DNA of 64,000 nt from an uncultured Bacteroidales bacterium (GTDB lineage Bacteria > Bacteroidota > Bacteroidia > Bacteroidales > UBA932): positions 1 to 64,000 of the forward strand of contig CAMZEC010000005.1 of the NCBI GenBank assembly GCA_947305645.1. Reading direction: 5' to 3'. A program made the translations under genes and the position numbers. This document shows positions 33,743 to 42,590 of the stretch, one piece after another (position 1 is the first letter of the stretch; the number at the start of each line of letters is the position of its first letter). The notes under the pieces are model-generated. The model saw only the letters and a list, made by a program, of their open reading frames with translations, did not search any database and had not been told where the DNA came from.

Positions 33743-34179
33743 ATGATAGTACGGGTTGCACGGTCTACCGAGAGGATGAGGTCTTCGTGCAGGGGGACGA
33801 GTGCGTCACCGACGATGAGGCAGGGGTTGCCGGGGATGTCTTCGATGCCGGAGATTTCTCCTGCGAGGCGGTCGCCGTCGTAAAGGCTCCAGCCGGTGAA
33901 ATCTTCCTCCTCTTCCGCGTCGTCCTCTGCATCCAGCAGGATTTGCCTGCCGACCAATTCTTCGGCGTCGGCAAGGGTGTCGGTGTCGGTAAGGTGAACG
34001 ATTGCGCGGGAGTTGCCCCTGGGAGCCAGGGATTCAATAAAAAATGGAACCGGCAGCCCGTCGAATTCGACGAATACCGGTTCCTCAGTGTTGATTTCCG
34101 AGGCGTCGAAGTCGAGCATTCCGATGAGGATGTCGCCTTCGGTGCCGTTGGATTTCAGGATTTTGGCGATTGGAAGCAT
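33715..34179 (-). CDS. rimM: Ribosome maturation factor RimM
   Basis: 154-aa 30S assembly factor that binds uS19 and helps process 16S rRNA. The N-terminal beta-barrel (ILKSNGTEGDILIGMLDF, VEFDGLPVPFFIES) and the C-terminal PRC barrel (FTGWSLYDGDRLAGEISGIEDIPGNPCLIVG, quoted across the domain) are recognisable; the end PEGLF matches the family. It is slightly shorter than typical proteins of about 170 aa. The start overlaps the rpsP stop by one base, the conserved rpsP-rimM pairing. Its last codons are inside the right 35-bp repeat. Confidence 0.9.
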   Translation of the reverse strand: MLPIAKILKSNGTEGDILIGMLDFDASEINTEEPVFVEFDGLPVPFFIESLAPRGNSRAIVHLTDTDTLADAEELVGRQILLDAEDDAEEEEDFTGWSLYDGDRLAGEISGIEDIPGNPCLIVGDALVPLHEDLILSVDRATRTIIMDLPEGLF

Positions 34180-34745
34180 TATGCTTCTGCCTCGGCGGCG
34201 GGAGCTTCCTCAGCAGCGGTCTCCTCTACGGGAGCCTCTTCGGCAGCTTCGGCAGCGGCCTTCTCGGCAGCCTGTGCGGCGGCGAGCTCGGCGGCCTTCT
34301 TGGCGATGGCCTCGGCGCGTGCCTCATTTACCTTAGCTTCCTCAGCCTTGGCGGCTTTGCGGGCCTCGATTGCGGCATTCTTGAGTCCGGTCTTCTTGGC
34401 CTCGATCTTGGCATCCCTGCCAGCCTTCCAGTCGTTCCACTTCTTGTCAGCAGCCTCCTGGGTGAGAGCTCCCTTGGCGACACCGCCGTCGAGGTGGTGA
34501 CGAAGGAGAACGCCCTCATAAGAGAGGATGCGGCGAGTAACCAGAGTGGGCTCTGCACCTACCTTGATCCATGCCAGTGCGCGCTCGAAATTGAGAACGA
34601 TGGTAGCGGGGTTGGTGTTGGGGTTGTAGGAGCCGATCTGCTCGATGTAACGACCGTCACGCGGTGAGCGTGAGTCTGCCACAACAATGTGGAAGAATGC
34701 GAAATTCTTCTTACCGTGGCGCTGTAAACGAATCTTAACAGCCAT
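34179..34745 (-). CDS. rpsP: Ribosomal protein bS16 with long C-terminal extension
   Basis: 188-aa small-subunit protein. Residues 1-85 are canonical bS16 ([42 protein letters not shown]). The rest is an Ala/Glu/Lys-rich helical extension ([17 protein letters not shown] and a tail of [12 protein letters not shown] type), longer than in Proteobacteria; similar tails are common in Bacteroidetes as I recall. It is translationally coupled to rimM. A TACCTTTG promoter element lies 55 bases upstream. Confidence 0.96.
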   Translation of the reverse strand: MAVKIRLQRHGKKNFAFFHIVVADSRSPRDGRYIEQIGSYNPNTNPATIVLNFERALAWIKVGAEPTLVTRRILSYEGVLLRHHLDGGVAKGALTQEAADKKWNDWKAGRDAKIEAKKTGLKNAAIEARKAAKAEEAKVNEARAEAIAKKAAELAAAQAAEKAAAEAAEEAPVEETAAEEAPAAEAEA

Positions 34746-34800
34746 TGTGAATCTGTTTGTTTAATTAATACTTTAGTACGCCCTACCCGAGAGCGGACTG

Positions 34801-34808
34801 CAAAGGTA
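34801..34808 (-). promoter_or_regulatory. TAnnTTTG -7 element for rpsP-rimM
   Basis: The minus strand reads TACCTTTG, 55 bases before the rpsP ATG. Confidence 0.5.
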
Positions 34809-34830
34809 GTAAAAGTTTTTGATTTTTAAC

Positions 34831-34838
34831 TATATTTG
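34831..34838 (+). promoter_or_regulatory. TAnnTTTG -7 element for export operon
   Basis: TATATTTG, 27 bases before the ATG at 34866, divergent from the rpsP promoter. Confidence 0.55.
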
Positions 34839-34865
34839 CTAACTGATAACGCCGCATATCATCTC

Positions 34866-35732
34866 ATGAGTACAGAGAACCCTTTTTCCGCCGACAGCAG
34901 GAAGCAGGTCCTGCAATCCCCTGACCAGATTGCCAGCACGCTGAAAGTGACGGCCCTGCCGACCTACCTGCTCGCTTTTACGGCATTGCTGCTGCTGACA
35001 GCCTTTTTCGTATGGGGCTTCCTCGGCAGCGTCTCCGACAAGGTGTATTACAGCGGCGTGGTATTCCCTTCGGAAGGCACCACGGACGTCTCCCTCCCCA
35101 ACCGCGGAATGGTAAGGACCATTTTTGTCCACAGCGGAGACCATGTAGAGCAGGGCCAGTCGGTTGCCCTTGTTTCTATGGAAGACAGCTACAGCATTCT
35201 CACCAGCTCGGTGGAAGGAACTGTCATCAGCACCAAGGTAGACAACGAGCCCTTCGAGGCGTTTGAGCCCATAATCAGCGTTGTAAGCGGAAACCAGACC
35301 CAGACGCAGCGCTCCATCCTGATAGCCTACATCGACAACGCCGGCCAGCGTTACCTTCAGGAAGGCATGACGGCCCAGGTTTGGCCGGAAAATGAAAAAA
35401 GAGACGAGATCGGCTATGTCAAAGGCCGCGTAATGCGCATAGACCGCTACCCCGTTTCCGCCAGCGAGGTGCGCAAAACCCTCAAGAACGAGGAAATGGC
35501 GGGTCGCCTGCTCGCCTCCGGGGACATGATGTATCAGGTGCAGATAGAGCTGCTTCCCGCACCCGACGATCCGTCAAAATACTACTGGTCCTTCGGAGAA
35601 CCGGAAGACGTGAATATGAATGTAGGAACTTACTGCTCGGTAATGAGTGAAGTGAAGCGCCGCAGTATGTTCCAGTATTTGTTCGAAGAAACCAGAACGC
35701 GCTTCCGGAGCGCAAAACTCCGTTTCGAATGA
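34866..35732 (+). CDS. HlyD-type adaptor of NHLM-like peptide exporter
   Basis: 288 aa, start MSTENPFSADSRK. One transmembrane segment (about residues 36-55, LAFTALLLLTAFFVWGFLGS) anchors it in the inner membrane; the periplasmic part has the lipoyl-like motif MVRTIFVHSGDHVEQGQSVA and a C-terminal barrel. The shape and the TLKVTALPTYLLAFTA start match the HlyD-like component of the NHLM/NHLP bacteriocin export system (TIGR03794-type), as far as memory serves. The long helical hairpin usual in HlyD is short here. Its last bases ATGA overlap the first ABC gene. First gene of a five-gene operon. Confidence 0.75.
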   Translation: MSTENPFSADSRKQVLQSPDQIASTLKVTALPTYLLAFTALLLLTAFFVWGFLGSVSDKVYYSGVVFPSEGTTDVSLPNRGMVRTIFVHSGDHVEQGQSVALVSMEDSYSILTSSVEGTVISTKVDNEPFEAFEPIISVVSGNQTQTQRSILIAYIDNAGQRYLQEGMTAQVWPENEKRDEIGYVKGRVMRIDRYPVSASEVRKTLKNEEMAGRLLASGDMMYQVQIELLPAPDDPSKYYWSFGEPEDVNMNVGTYCSVMSEVKRRSMFQYLFEETRTRFRSAKLRFE

Positions 35733-37465
35733 GCGGGAAAAAGGGAAGCAAGTCCACGGCGGCGCTGATCCGTCACTTCATGCGGGGAAGCATGACCTTC
35801 TTCTGGGTTACTTTCCTGCTGTACCTGGTGGACATAGTCGCATACCTGCTGGCGCCCTTCTTCCAGCAGATTTACACAGACAACATCATCACCCGCAAGA
35901 ATCCTGAGTGGTTCGGGCCTTTGATGACCTGCTACATCTTGCTGTTCGTCCTGGAGCTGGGGGTGTGGATGTCCATGAATCTACTTCGCAGAAGGCACTT
36001 TACCAAGATGGGCGTTCTGGCATCGTCCCGCTTCGTCCTCAACATACTGAAGCTGCCCATGCTTGCGATGGACCGCCTGTCGTCCGGAGAGCTGGTGGCC
36101 CGCTACTCCAGCATCACCAGCATCACGCGCACAATGGACCAGTTTTCCATCGGCCTCATCTTCGTCGTGCAATCCATCATCAGCGGAGTTATGCTGATGA
36201 TGTACAGCTGGAAACTGGGTCTGGTAGTGCTGGTGTCCATGTCCATTCTCGTTCTGGTGATGCAAGTGACGGCCGACAGCATGAAGAAGAAGGCCAAGGG
36301 GACCGAAGTAACCGATGCGCGCCTGCAGGGGGTCACCATGACAGGCATCAAGAATATGGAGACCATAAAGTCGATGGGAGGCGAGCGAGCCTTCTTCGCC
36401 AAGTGGGAGGAATCGTTCGTGGGTGCCCTGAACGTACGAGTGCGCTCCACCATGAGCACCATGGGCACCGGCTCCATCCCGCTGCTGGTCCTGCACCTGA
36501 GCAACGCCCTCATCCTGGTTCTGGGTGCATGGTACATCCTTAAGGGAGAGCTTACGCCAGGTATGCTGCTGGCTTCCCAGGCCCTGGCCGCCAGCATCAT
36601 CTACCCCATCAACTCGGCGGTCAAAGCCACCCAGAGTGTATATCGCAGCCAGGCCGCCATGGAGCGTCTGGAAGAGGTCGAGAAGGCCTGCGAAGGGCAC
36701 ACCCTGGAGCTGCCCGGCCTGGAAGATCTCCCGGAGCAACCGAAATTAAGGGGCGACATAGAGCTGAGAAACGTAAGCTTCGGCTACGACCGCAATCTTC
36801 CCCCCATCCTAAAGAATTTCTCCCTGAAGATCAAGGCGGGAGAGCGTATCGCCTTCGTGGGCTTTTCCGGCTGCGGAAAGAGCACCATCGCAAAACTCAT
36901 CTCCGGCTTGTATGAGCCTTGGGAGGGCGAGGTGCTGCTGGACGGAATTCCCGTGCAGCAAGTTAACCGCGCCGTCAAGATCAATTCCTTGTCGGTAGTC
37001 AACCAGGATATCACGCTCTTCGAAGGCACCATCGAGGACAACATCAAGATGTGGGACGAGTCCATCGAAGACTTCGCCATGGTGATGGCCGCCCACGACG
37101 CACAGATACACGACGAGATTGCAGAGCGCCCCGGAGCCTACCAGGGCCTTATGTCCGAGAACGGCAAGAACTTCAGCGGCGGCCAGCGCCAGCGCATTGA
37201 GATTGCCACCGCCCTGGCCAAGGATCCCTCCATCCTTATCATGGACGAAGGCACATCGGCCCTTGACCCCAAGACCGAGGAGAAAGTGATGCAGAACATA
37301 AGCAACCTGGGCATCACCATGGTGCTCATCGCCCATCGACTCAGCACCATACGCGACTGCGACTGCATCTATGTAATGGAGCAGGGCCGGATCAGCCAGC
37401 AAGGCACCCACGAGGAACTTATGCAGCAGGAAGGCCTCTATCGCGAACTTATGAAATACGCTTGA
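35729..37465 (+). CDS. ABC transporter, permease-ATPase fusion, without C39 peptidase
   Basis: 578 aa. N-terminal type I exporter membrane domain with six segments (from MTFFWVTFLLYLVDIVAYLL onward) and a C-terminal ATPase with Walker A GFSGCGKST, Q-loop region, signature FSGGQRQRIEIA, Walker B ILIMDEGTSALD and H-loop IAHRLST. The sequence resembles the first NHLM-type transporter, which normally has an N-terminal C39 double-glycine peptidase; here the protein begins right at the membrane domain, so it cannot cut a leader by itself. Likely forms a heterodimer with the next gene product. Overlaps the adaptor gene by four bases. Confidence 0.82.
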   Translation: MSGKKGSKSTAALIRHFMRGSMTFFWVTFLLYLVDIVAYLLAPFFQQIYTDNIITRKNPEWFGPLMTCYILLFVLELGVWMSMNLLRRRHFTKMGVLASSRFVLNILKLPMLAMDRLSSGELVARYSSITSITRTMDQFSIGLIFVVQSIISGVMLMMYSWKLGLVVLVSMSILVLVMQVTADSMKKKAKGTEVTDARLQGVTMTGIKNMETIKSMGGERAFFAKWEESFVGALNVRVRSTMSTMGTGSIPLLVLHLSNALILVLGAWYILKGELTPGMLLASQALAASIIYPINSAVKATQSVYRSQAAMERLEEVEKACEGHTLELPGLEDLPEQPKLRGDIELRNVSFGYDRNLPPILKNFSLKIKAGERIAFVGFSGCGKSTIAKLISGLYEPWEGEVLLDGIPVQQVNRAVKINSLSVVNQDITLFEGTIEDNIKMWDESIEDFAMVMAAHDAQIHDEIAERPGAYQGLMSENGKNFSGGQRQRIEIATALAKDPSILIMDEGTSALDPKTEEKVMQNISNLGITMVLIAHRLSTIRDCDCIYVMEQGRISQQGTHEELMQQEGLYRELMKYA

Positions 37466-37468
37466 CCC

Positions 37469-39574
37469 ATGAACAACCTATTCTTCGAACAATTGGTCCA
37501 GCGTATTGAAGGAGACCGCAAGGCGATGAACCGGGCGGCCGACATCTTCCGCGGAATGATAGACCGCCGGGTGTGGAAAAAGCTCACGCTCAAGCGGGAA
37601 ATCCCGGAGGACCTCAACCAGCTGGAAGAGACATTCTACCGGCAGCAGATTTTCTTCCGCCAGGTTGACCTGGAAGGCAAGTGGTGGAGTCGCTGCTCCG
37701 GCAAGCTGCTGGCGTTTACGGCCAGTGACGACACGCCGGTGATTCTCACCCCCGGCTTTGCAGACTACACTTTCGTCCATCCGCAGACCGGGCACCGCTG
37801 CAACGTCCGCAAGCACATGGGCCTCCTCAAGAAAGAGGCGTTCTCGCTCTGCTACCCGCTACCGAAGGGCAAGCTTACCATCAGCTCGTTCCTCGGCCAC
37901 GCCCTGCGGCAGCTGAGCGTGTACGACGCCATCTGCGCCCTGTTGGCCTGCCTGGGCGTAGTGCTGCTCACCATGTTCACCCCGTACGCGTGTAAGCTGC
38001 TGTTTGACGAGGTAATCCCTTCCGGAGATTCCTCCCAGCTCACTCCTATTGCCGTGCTGCTCTTCAGCGCCGCAGCCGGGCTCGTGATGGTGCAGATGTC
38101 CCGCAACTTCCTGGTGGTAAGGATGAAGGACAAGACCGAGTACACCATGCAGACCTCGCTGATGACGCGCCTGCTTTCGCTGTCAACCGGATTCATCAAG
38201 AAGTTTTCTCCCGGAGAGCTTTCCAACCGCGTCCTTTCGGTTGTGCGGTTCTCCACCCAGCTCACGGAGGACATGCTTTCCACCATACTTACCCTGCTGT
38301 TCACGGTGGTAATGTTTATCCAGTTCTTCACCTACGGCGGCCCGCTGCTCTGGACGGGCATCCTGGTGATGGCGTTGTATATGCTTACCATCTACGTCCA
38401 GTATTCCTGCCGCAAGAAGGTCCAAAACCAGGCCAATGCGGCGGCATCCAAGCTTACCGGACTCATTTACAACCTGGCAGCCGGAGGCCAGAAGATACGC
38501 ACCAATGGCGCCGAGGTGCGGGCGTTCCACCACTGGGCCGAGGCTTATGAGCCTTCAGACCCCGACGGCAGCCGCTATCCTGCGCTGTTCAATTACAGCA
38601 ACTCCATCAGCTACAACTTCCGCATGGTGCCACTGATTGTGACCATGCTGGCCGCCTGGCACTACGGACTGGGACTCTCGGACTACATCGCTTACTGCAG
38701 CGTGCTGGCGATCGCCACCGAAGCCATTCAGCAGTTCCAGCGAATCACCAAGGTCCTGGCCCAGCTGGCGCCGGAAATCAAGCTTTGCACCCCTCTCCTC
38801 GAGGCGGAATCGGAAATGGAAGAAGGCTCCGTATTCCTCAAGGACATCAGCGGAACCATAGACATCCGCGGACTCAAGTTCCGCTACAATGAGGATATGC
38901 CGTACCTGTTCAACAACCTGAACCTCCGCATCAACCCCGGGGATTATGTGGCGCTGGTGGGACCTTCCGGTTGCGGCAAATCCACCCTGGTCCGACTGAT
39001 GCTGGGATTCGAAAAGGCAGAGAACGGCTCCATCTTTTACGACGAGCACAATCTGGACGACATCAACAAGCCCAGCCTCCGTCGCTACTGCCTCAGCATC
39101 TGCCTTCAGGACGGCCAGCTGGTAGAAGGCACGATACGGGACAACATACTCTTCGGCAACTCGTGGCTGAGCGACGACGTCGTGTGGGAGGCCGCACGCA
39201 TGGCAGCCCTGGACAAAGACATAGAAGCAATGCCCCGCGGCATGGACACCCCCATTACCGCCGACGGTCAGGGGGTATCCGGCGGCCAGCGTCAGCGTAT
39301 CCTGATGGCCCGCGCCCTCATTCGCAAACCCAGGATAGTCTTCCTGGACGAAGCCACATCGGCCCTGGATAACATCAGCCAGCACACGATCTCCGAAAAC
39401 CTGGCAAAGATGAACTGCACCCGCATCACCATTGCGCACCGCATGAGTACCATCAGGCAGTGCAACCGCATCATAGTGCTGGCCGACGGCAAGGTGGCCG
39501 AAGACGGAAGCTACGACGAGCTGATGGCCAATGGGGGCTATTTCAGTGAAATCATTAAACGGCAGACGGTATGA
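37469..39574 (+). CDS. NHLM-like ABC transporter, second permease-ATPase subunit
   Basis: 701 aa. An N-terminal cytosolic domain of about 150 residues (LNQLEETFYRQQIFFRQVDL, WWSRCSGKLLAF) precedes the membrane domain (TM1 around YDAICALLACLGVVLLTMF) and the ATPase (Walker A GPSGCGKST, signature VSGGQRQRILMARAL, Walker B IVFLDEATSALD, IAHRMST). The N-terminal extension plus permease-ATPase layout fits the second ABC component of NHLM bacteriocin systems (TIGR03797-type). Three bases follow the previous gene, and ATGA overlaps the TolC gene. Substrate probably a modified peptide, by family analogy only. Confidence 0.8.
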   Translation: MNNLFFEQLVQRIEGDRKAMNRAADIFRGMIDRRVWKKLTLKREIPEDLNQLEETFYRQQIFFRQVDLEGKWWSRCSGKLLAFTASDDTPVILTPGFADYTFVHPQTGHRCNVRKHMGLLKKEAFSLCYPLPKGKLTISSFLGHALRQLSVYDAICALLACLGVVLLTMFTPYACKLLFDEVIPSGDSSQLTPIAVLLFSAAAGLVMVQMSRNFLVVRMKDKTEYTMQTSLMTRLLSLSTGFIKKFSPGELSNRVLSVVRFSTQLTEDMLSTILTLLFTVVMFIQFFTYGGPLLWTGILVMALYMLTIYVQYSCRKKVQNQANAAASKLTGLIYNLAAGGQKIRTNGAEVRAFHHWAEAYEPSDPDGSRYPALFNYSNSISYNFRMVPLIVTMLAAWHYGLGLSDYIAYCSVLAIATEAIQQFQRITKVLAQLAPEIKLCTPLLEAESEMEEGSVFLKDISGTIDIRGLKFRYNEDMPYLFNNLNLRINPGDYVALVGPSGCGKSTLVRLMLGFEKAENGSIFYDEHNLDDINKPSLRRYCLSICLQDGQLVEGTIRDNILFGNSWLSDDVVWEAARMAALDKDIEAMPRGMDTPITADGQGVSGGQRQRILMARALIRKPRIVFLDEATSALDNISQHTISENLAKMNCTRITIAHRMSTIRQCNRIIVLADGKVAEDGSYDELMANGGYFSEIIKRQTV

Positions 39575-40980
39575 GAAAGCTTTTGACAGTTATCCTTTGC
39601 TGCGTTCCGCTGGTCTGCCGGGCCCAAAGCCTGGACGAGATCATCCGTCTCGCCCAGGACAGCACCATAACCGCTTTCCAGAGCCGCTACCAGTATGAGT
39701 ACTACAGCCAGCGGAACGCCCGCTTCGAGGCGCTCAGGAAGCCGCAGCTGGAGTTCAAGCTCACGCCGAACTACCAGCGCATGATAAGCGACCCGGCGCG
39801 CACGTACGTGTACCTGCGCAACTATGACCGCCTCTCCACTGCCGCACAGCTGCGGCTGAGCCAGAAGGTCCTCGGACTGGGCGGCGACGCATATGTGGAA
39901 AGCCAGGCCATCTGGAGCGAGTACTTCGGCCACGACCAGAACGACCGTCCGCGGGACTTCGTGGCCCTGCCGTTCAACATAGGGTACCAGCAGGACCTCC
40001 TGGGATACAACCCCTACCGATGGGAGAAAACCATTGAAGACCAGCGCCTTGAGGCGGCCCGAAAGCAGCTCGGTTACGACCTGCACCGTATAGCCGAAGA
40101 GGCCACCACCCGATTCTTCCGTCTGGCCTGCGCGCAAGGGATGATGGACATGTGCCTTCGCAACAAGCAGACGGCCGACACGTTGTACGCCATCGCCAAG
40201 GAGAAAGCGAGCATAGCCATGGTGTCCCTGGCAGAACTCCGGTCTCTGGAGCTCCAGCGTCTCAACGCCGCCAACGCCCTCCTGAGTGCCCGCAACGAGG
40301 AACAGCTGGCCCGGGAGTCCCTGGCGGCCTACCTGCGCACCGATGTGCTCCCTTCCGGCAGCCGGCTTACGGTACCCACCAGCACGAAGCCGCTCTTCCT
40401 GTCCGACGGAGACGCCCTGGAAATGGCCAGGGCCAACGACCCCGGGCTGCAGCAGAAGAAAATGGAGCTTTCCGAGGCCCTCCAGCAACAGCAGAAGGCA
40501 CGCAGCGAGCAGGGGGTAAAAGTGGGGGTAGATTTGAGCGTGGGCATGCAGCAGCTTAGCAACACCTTCATCGGAGCGTATCAGCGGCCTCAGCTCTTTG
40601 CTCTCGGGGCGGTCTCTTTACGGGTGCCGATTATCGATAACGGCGCCGCCAGGAAGGGGTACGCTGCCGCTACGGCGTGGAAGTCCCGCGAGGAACAGGC
40701 GCTGAAGGAGCTGGAACGCGCCCTCAGCGAGGACGTGAAGACGACTATGGACAACTTACGCTCTCACGAGCAGATGCTTGCGCATACTTCTGAGGCCGTG
40801 ACCATGGCCGACGAGGTATTTGAACTGACGGCCGAGAATTATGCCAACGGCCTTTGCGACATAAACACTTACTCCATCGCCCAGAGCCGGCGTGACAACG
40901 CTTACAACCAGCATCTGAGGGCTCTGGCCAATTACTGGATTACCTATTACCATTTATTAACCCTTACTCAGTATGAATAG
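39571..40980 (+). CDS. TolC-like outer membrane protein of the export operon
   Basis: 469-aa OEP-family protein with signal peptide (MRKLLTVILCCVPLVCRAQ). Landmarks are SLDEIIRLAQDSTITAFQSR at the start of the first repeat, YQQDLLGYNPYRW, and the second-half VSLRVPIIDNGAARKGY. It should connect the ABC pair to the outside across the outer membrane. Translationally coupled at both ends (4-base overlap with the ABC gene, 8-base overlap with the lipoprotein adaptor). Codon use shifts toward G/T-ending codons in its last third. Confidence 0.85.
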   Translation: MRKLLTVILCCVPLVCRAQSLDEIIRLAQDSTITAFQSRYQYEYYSQRNARFEALRKPQLEFKLTPNYQRMISDPARTYVYLRNYDRLSTAAQLRLSQKVLGLGGDAYVESQAIWSEYFGHDQNDRPRDFVALPFNIGYQQDLLGYNPYRWEKTIEDQRLEAARKQLGYDLHRIAEEATTRFFRLACAQGMMDMCLRNKQTADTLYAIAKEKASIAMVSLAELRSLELQRLNAANALLSARNEEQLARESLAAYLRTDVLPSGSRLTVPTSTKPLFLSDGDALEMARANDPGLQQKKMELSEALQQQQKARSEQGVKVGVDLSVGMQQLSNTFIGAYQRPQLFALGAVSLRVPIIDNGAARKGYAAATAWKSREEQALKELERALSEDVKTTMDNLRSHEQMLAHTSEAVTMADEVFELTAENYANGLCDINTYSIAQSRRDNAYNQHLRALANYWITYYHLLTLTQYE

Positions 40981-41806
40981 GTCTCTCGTTTTCATTGCCC
41001 TTCTTGGGGTGTTTGCTGCATGCAATTCCGGGCAGCAGGTCCCGTCTCAAGAAGCCGCTCCGGCTCCTGCCGCAGAGCAGGTAAGCACTCCGGCGGCTCA
41101 GGGTACAAACCTTCAGCGTACCATTGAGGCCAAGGGCTTTTCCAGCAAGGGGACTATCCAGGCTGTTATGGAGGTGCCTGTGTACAGCCGGATCAGCGAG
41201 CAGATTGTCAGTTTCGATATTATTTTGGGACAGCGTGTGCGTAAGGGGGAGGTTGTTGCCCGTCTGAGCAAGGATGTGCTTAACGATAAGATTGCGCGAT
41301 CCAGGGCTGAGTTGGAGAAGGCGGATTTCCAGTACCAGTCTATTCTTATGGGGCAGGGGTACAAGCGCAACGAGTTGGAGCAGGCGCCGGAGGATATTCG
41401 GCGGCAGGCGCGTGTGAACAGCGGTTATAATACTGCCAAGGCGGCCCTGCAGCAGTTGGAGCACGAGCTTACTTATTGTACTATTACTGCACCTCTTACG
41501 GGTGCCGTGAGCCGTATAGACGCTACGTTGTACAGTGCTGCGATTCCTGGCGTACCGTTATTCTATATTGTTGACACGCAGAATCTTAAGGTGTGTTTCG
41601 ACGTTCTGGAGAATGAGTTGCACAAGTTCCGGATGGGGTCGAGGATCAAGGTGGTGTCTATTGCGTACGCGTCTGAGGTGCACGAGGCGGTGGTGTCGGC
41701 GATCAGTCCGGTGGTGGAGAAGAACGGGATGGTGCATATGGAGGCGATGCTCCAGCCGCATCCGCACCTGATGCCGGGTATGACGGCCATCGTTACGCTG
41801 GAGTAG
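40973..41806 (+). CDS. Second periplasmic adaptor (MFP) lipoprotein of export operon
   Basis: 277-aa lipoprotein (lipobox VFAAC) of the membrane fusion protein family: GLFSSKG-like N terminus (AKGFSSKGTIQAVMEVPVYS), lipoyl halves (VSFDIILGQRVRKGEVVARL and CTITAPLTGAVSRIDATLYS, in part) and barrel ending LMPGMTAIVTLE. It is shorter than RND adaptors, lacking the last domain. The operon thus encodes two adaptors, one membrane-anchored (34866) and this lipoprotein. Codons end in G or T far more than in the preceding genes. The stop abuts the ispE stop on the opposite strand. Confidence 0.82.
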   Translation: MNRSLVFIALLGVFAACNSGQQVPSQEAAPAPAAEQVSTPAAQGTNLQRTIEAKGFSSKGTIQAVMEVPVYSRISEQIVSFDIILGQRVRKGEVVARLSKDVLNDKIARSRAELEKADFQYQSILMGQGYKRNELEQAPEDIRRQARVNSGYNTAKAALQQLEHELTYCTITAPLTGAVSRIDATLYSAAIPGVPLFYIVDTQNLKVCFDVLENELHKFRMGSRIKVVSIAYASEVHEAVVSAISPVVEKNGMVHMEAMLQPHPHLMPGMTAIVTLE

Positions 41807-42589
41807 CTATTTTCTGAATAGTCCGAAGACGGAGCTGCCGGAGCCGGACATGGCGGCATATGCTGCATCGCGGCGGTAGAAGTCTTCTATTAATGCCGTA
41901 ATCTCCGGATGAAGCGGGCAGACTGTTGATTCAAAATCGTTCTTTATTATACCTCGCCACTGGTTGATAGGTAATTTTAATGCTTCTTTTAGAGAAATCT
42001 CTGGTTTGGCAGGAATAATACCTGCATAAGCTTCCCTTGTGCTGACGGCAACGGGACGGCCGGTTTTCCTGTCGACAGGTATCTCTACACGCAGGTCGTA
42101 TGCAGAAAGGTCGATATCGAACGGCTCAAGAATCTCCCCGCGTCCCGTTGCGAACATAGGGCGGCAATAAACGAAAAAAGCGCAATCGGAACCCAGCCTC
42201 GCAGCGTAAGCTGCACGCTCAGGGTCGGATAACCCTAGGCTCCCGAGCTCATTGAGCGCGCGGAGCATGAAGGCAACGTCGGCGGAGCCGCCTCCGAGGC
42301 CGGCACCGACGGGCGCGCCCTTGGCCAGATGGATGGAGACCGCCGGCAGCGAGGGAAAATCGGCCTTCAGGAGCTTCCAGGCGCGGACGGTAAGGTCGTC
42401 CATGGGGTCCCAGTCAACTCCACCTTCGCGCTCTATCTCTATCGACAGCTCCTCGGCAGGCTCCACCGTGAGCTCGTCTCCGAGGCCCCAGTAGGGCACG
42501 AAGAGGGTTTCCAGGTCGTGGTAGCCGTCCGGGCGCTTCCGAAGGACATTCAGTCCTACGTTAACCTTGGTGCAGGTTTTAAGTGTCAT
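41807..42589 (-). CDS. ispE: 4-diphosphocytidyl-2-C-methyl-D-erythritol kinase
   Basis: 260-aa GHMP kinase of the MEP isoprenoid pathway. Landmarks are CTKVNVGLNVLRKRPDGYHDLETLF at the N terminus, the GHMP ATP-binding motif PVGAGLGGGSADVA and LGSDCAFFVY, and the C-terminal AMSGSGSSVFGLF. Length is normal. It is the last gene of the long minus-strand chain that includes the suf genes, one base after the M13 peptidase gene. The MEP pathway enzymes IspG and IspH need Fe-S clusters, which might rationalise the neighbourhood. Convergent with the adaptor gene with no spacer. Confidence 0.95.
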   Translation of the reverse strand: MTLKTCTKVNVGLNVLRKRPDGYHDLETLFVPYWGLGDELTVEPAEELSIEIEREGGVDWDPMDDLTVRAWKLLKADFPSLPAVSIHLAKGAPVGAGLGGGSADVAFMLRALNELGSLGLSDPERAAYAARLGSDCAFFVYCRPMFATGRGEILEPFDIDLSAYDLRVEIPVDRKTGRPVAVSTREAYAGIIPAKPEISLKEALKLPINQWRGIIKNDFESTVCPLHPEITALIEDFYRRDAAYAAMSGSGSSVFGLFRK

Positions 42590-42590
42590 G

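Noticed and set aside
34746-34865. Possible precursor peptide for the NHLM-like exporter
   Set aside because: No open frame with a plausible leader was found in the 120-base gap or directly after the operon.
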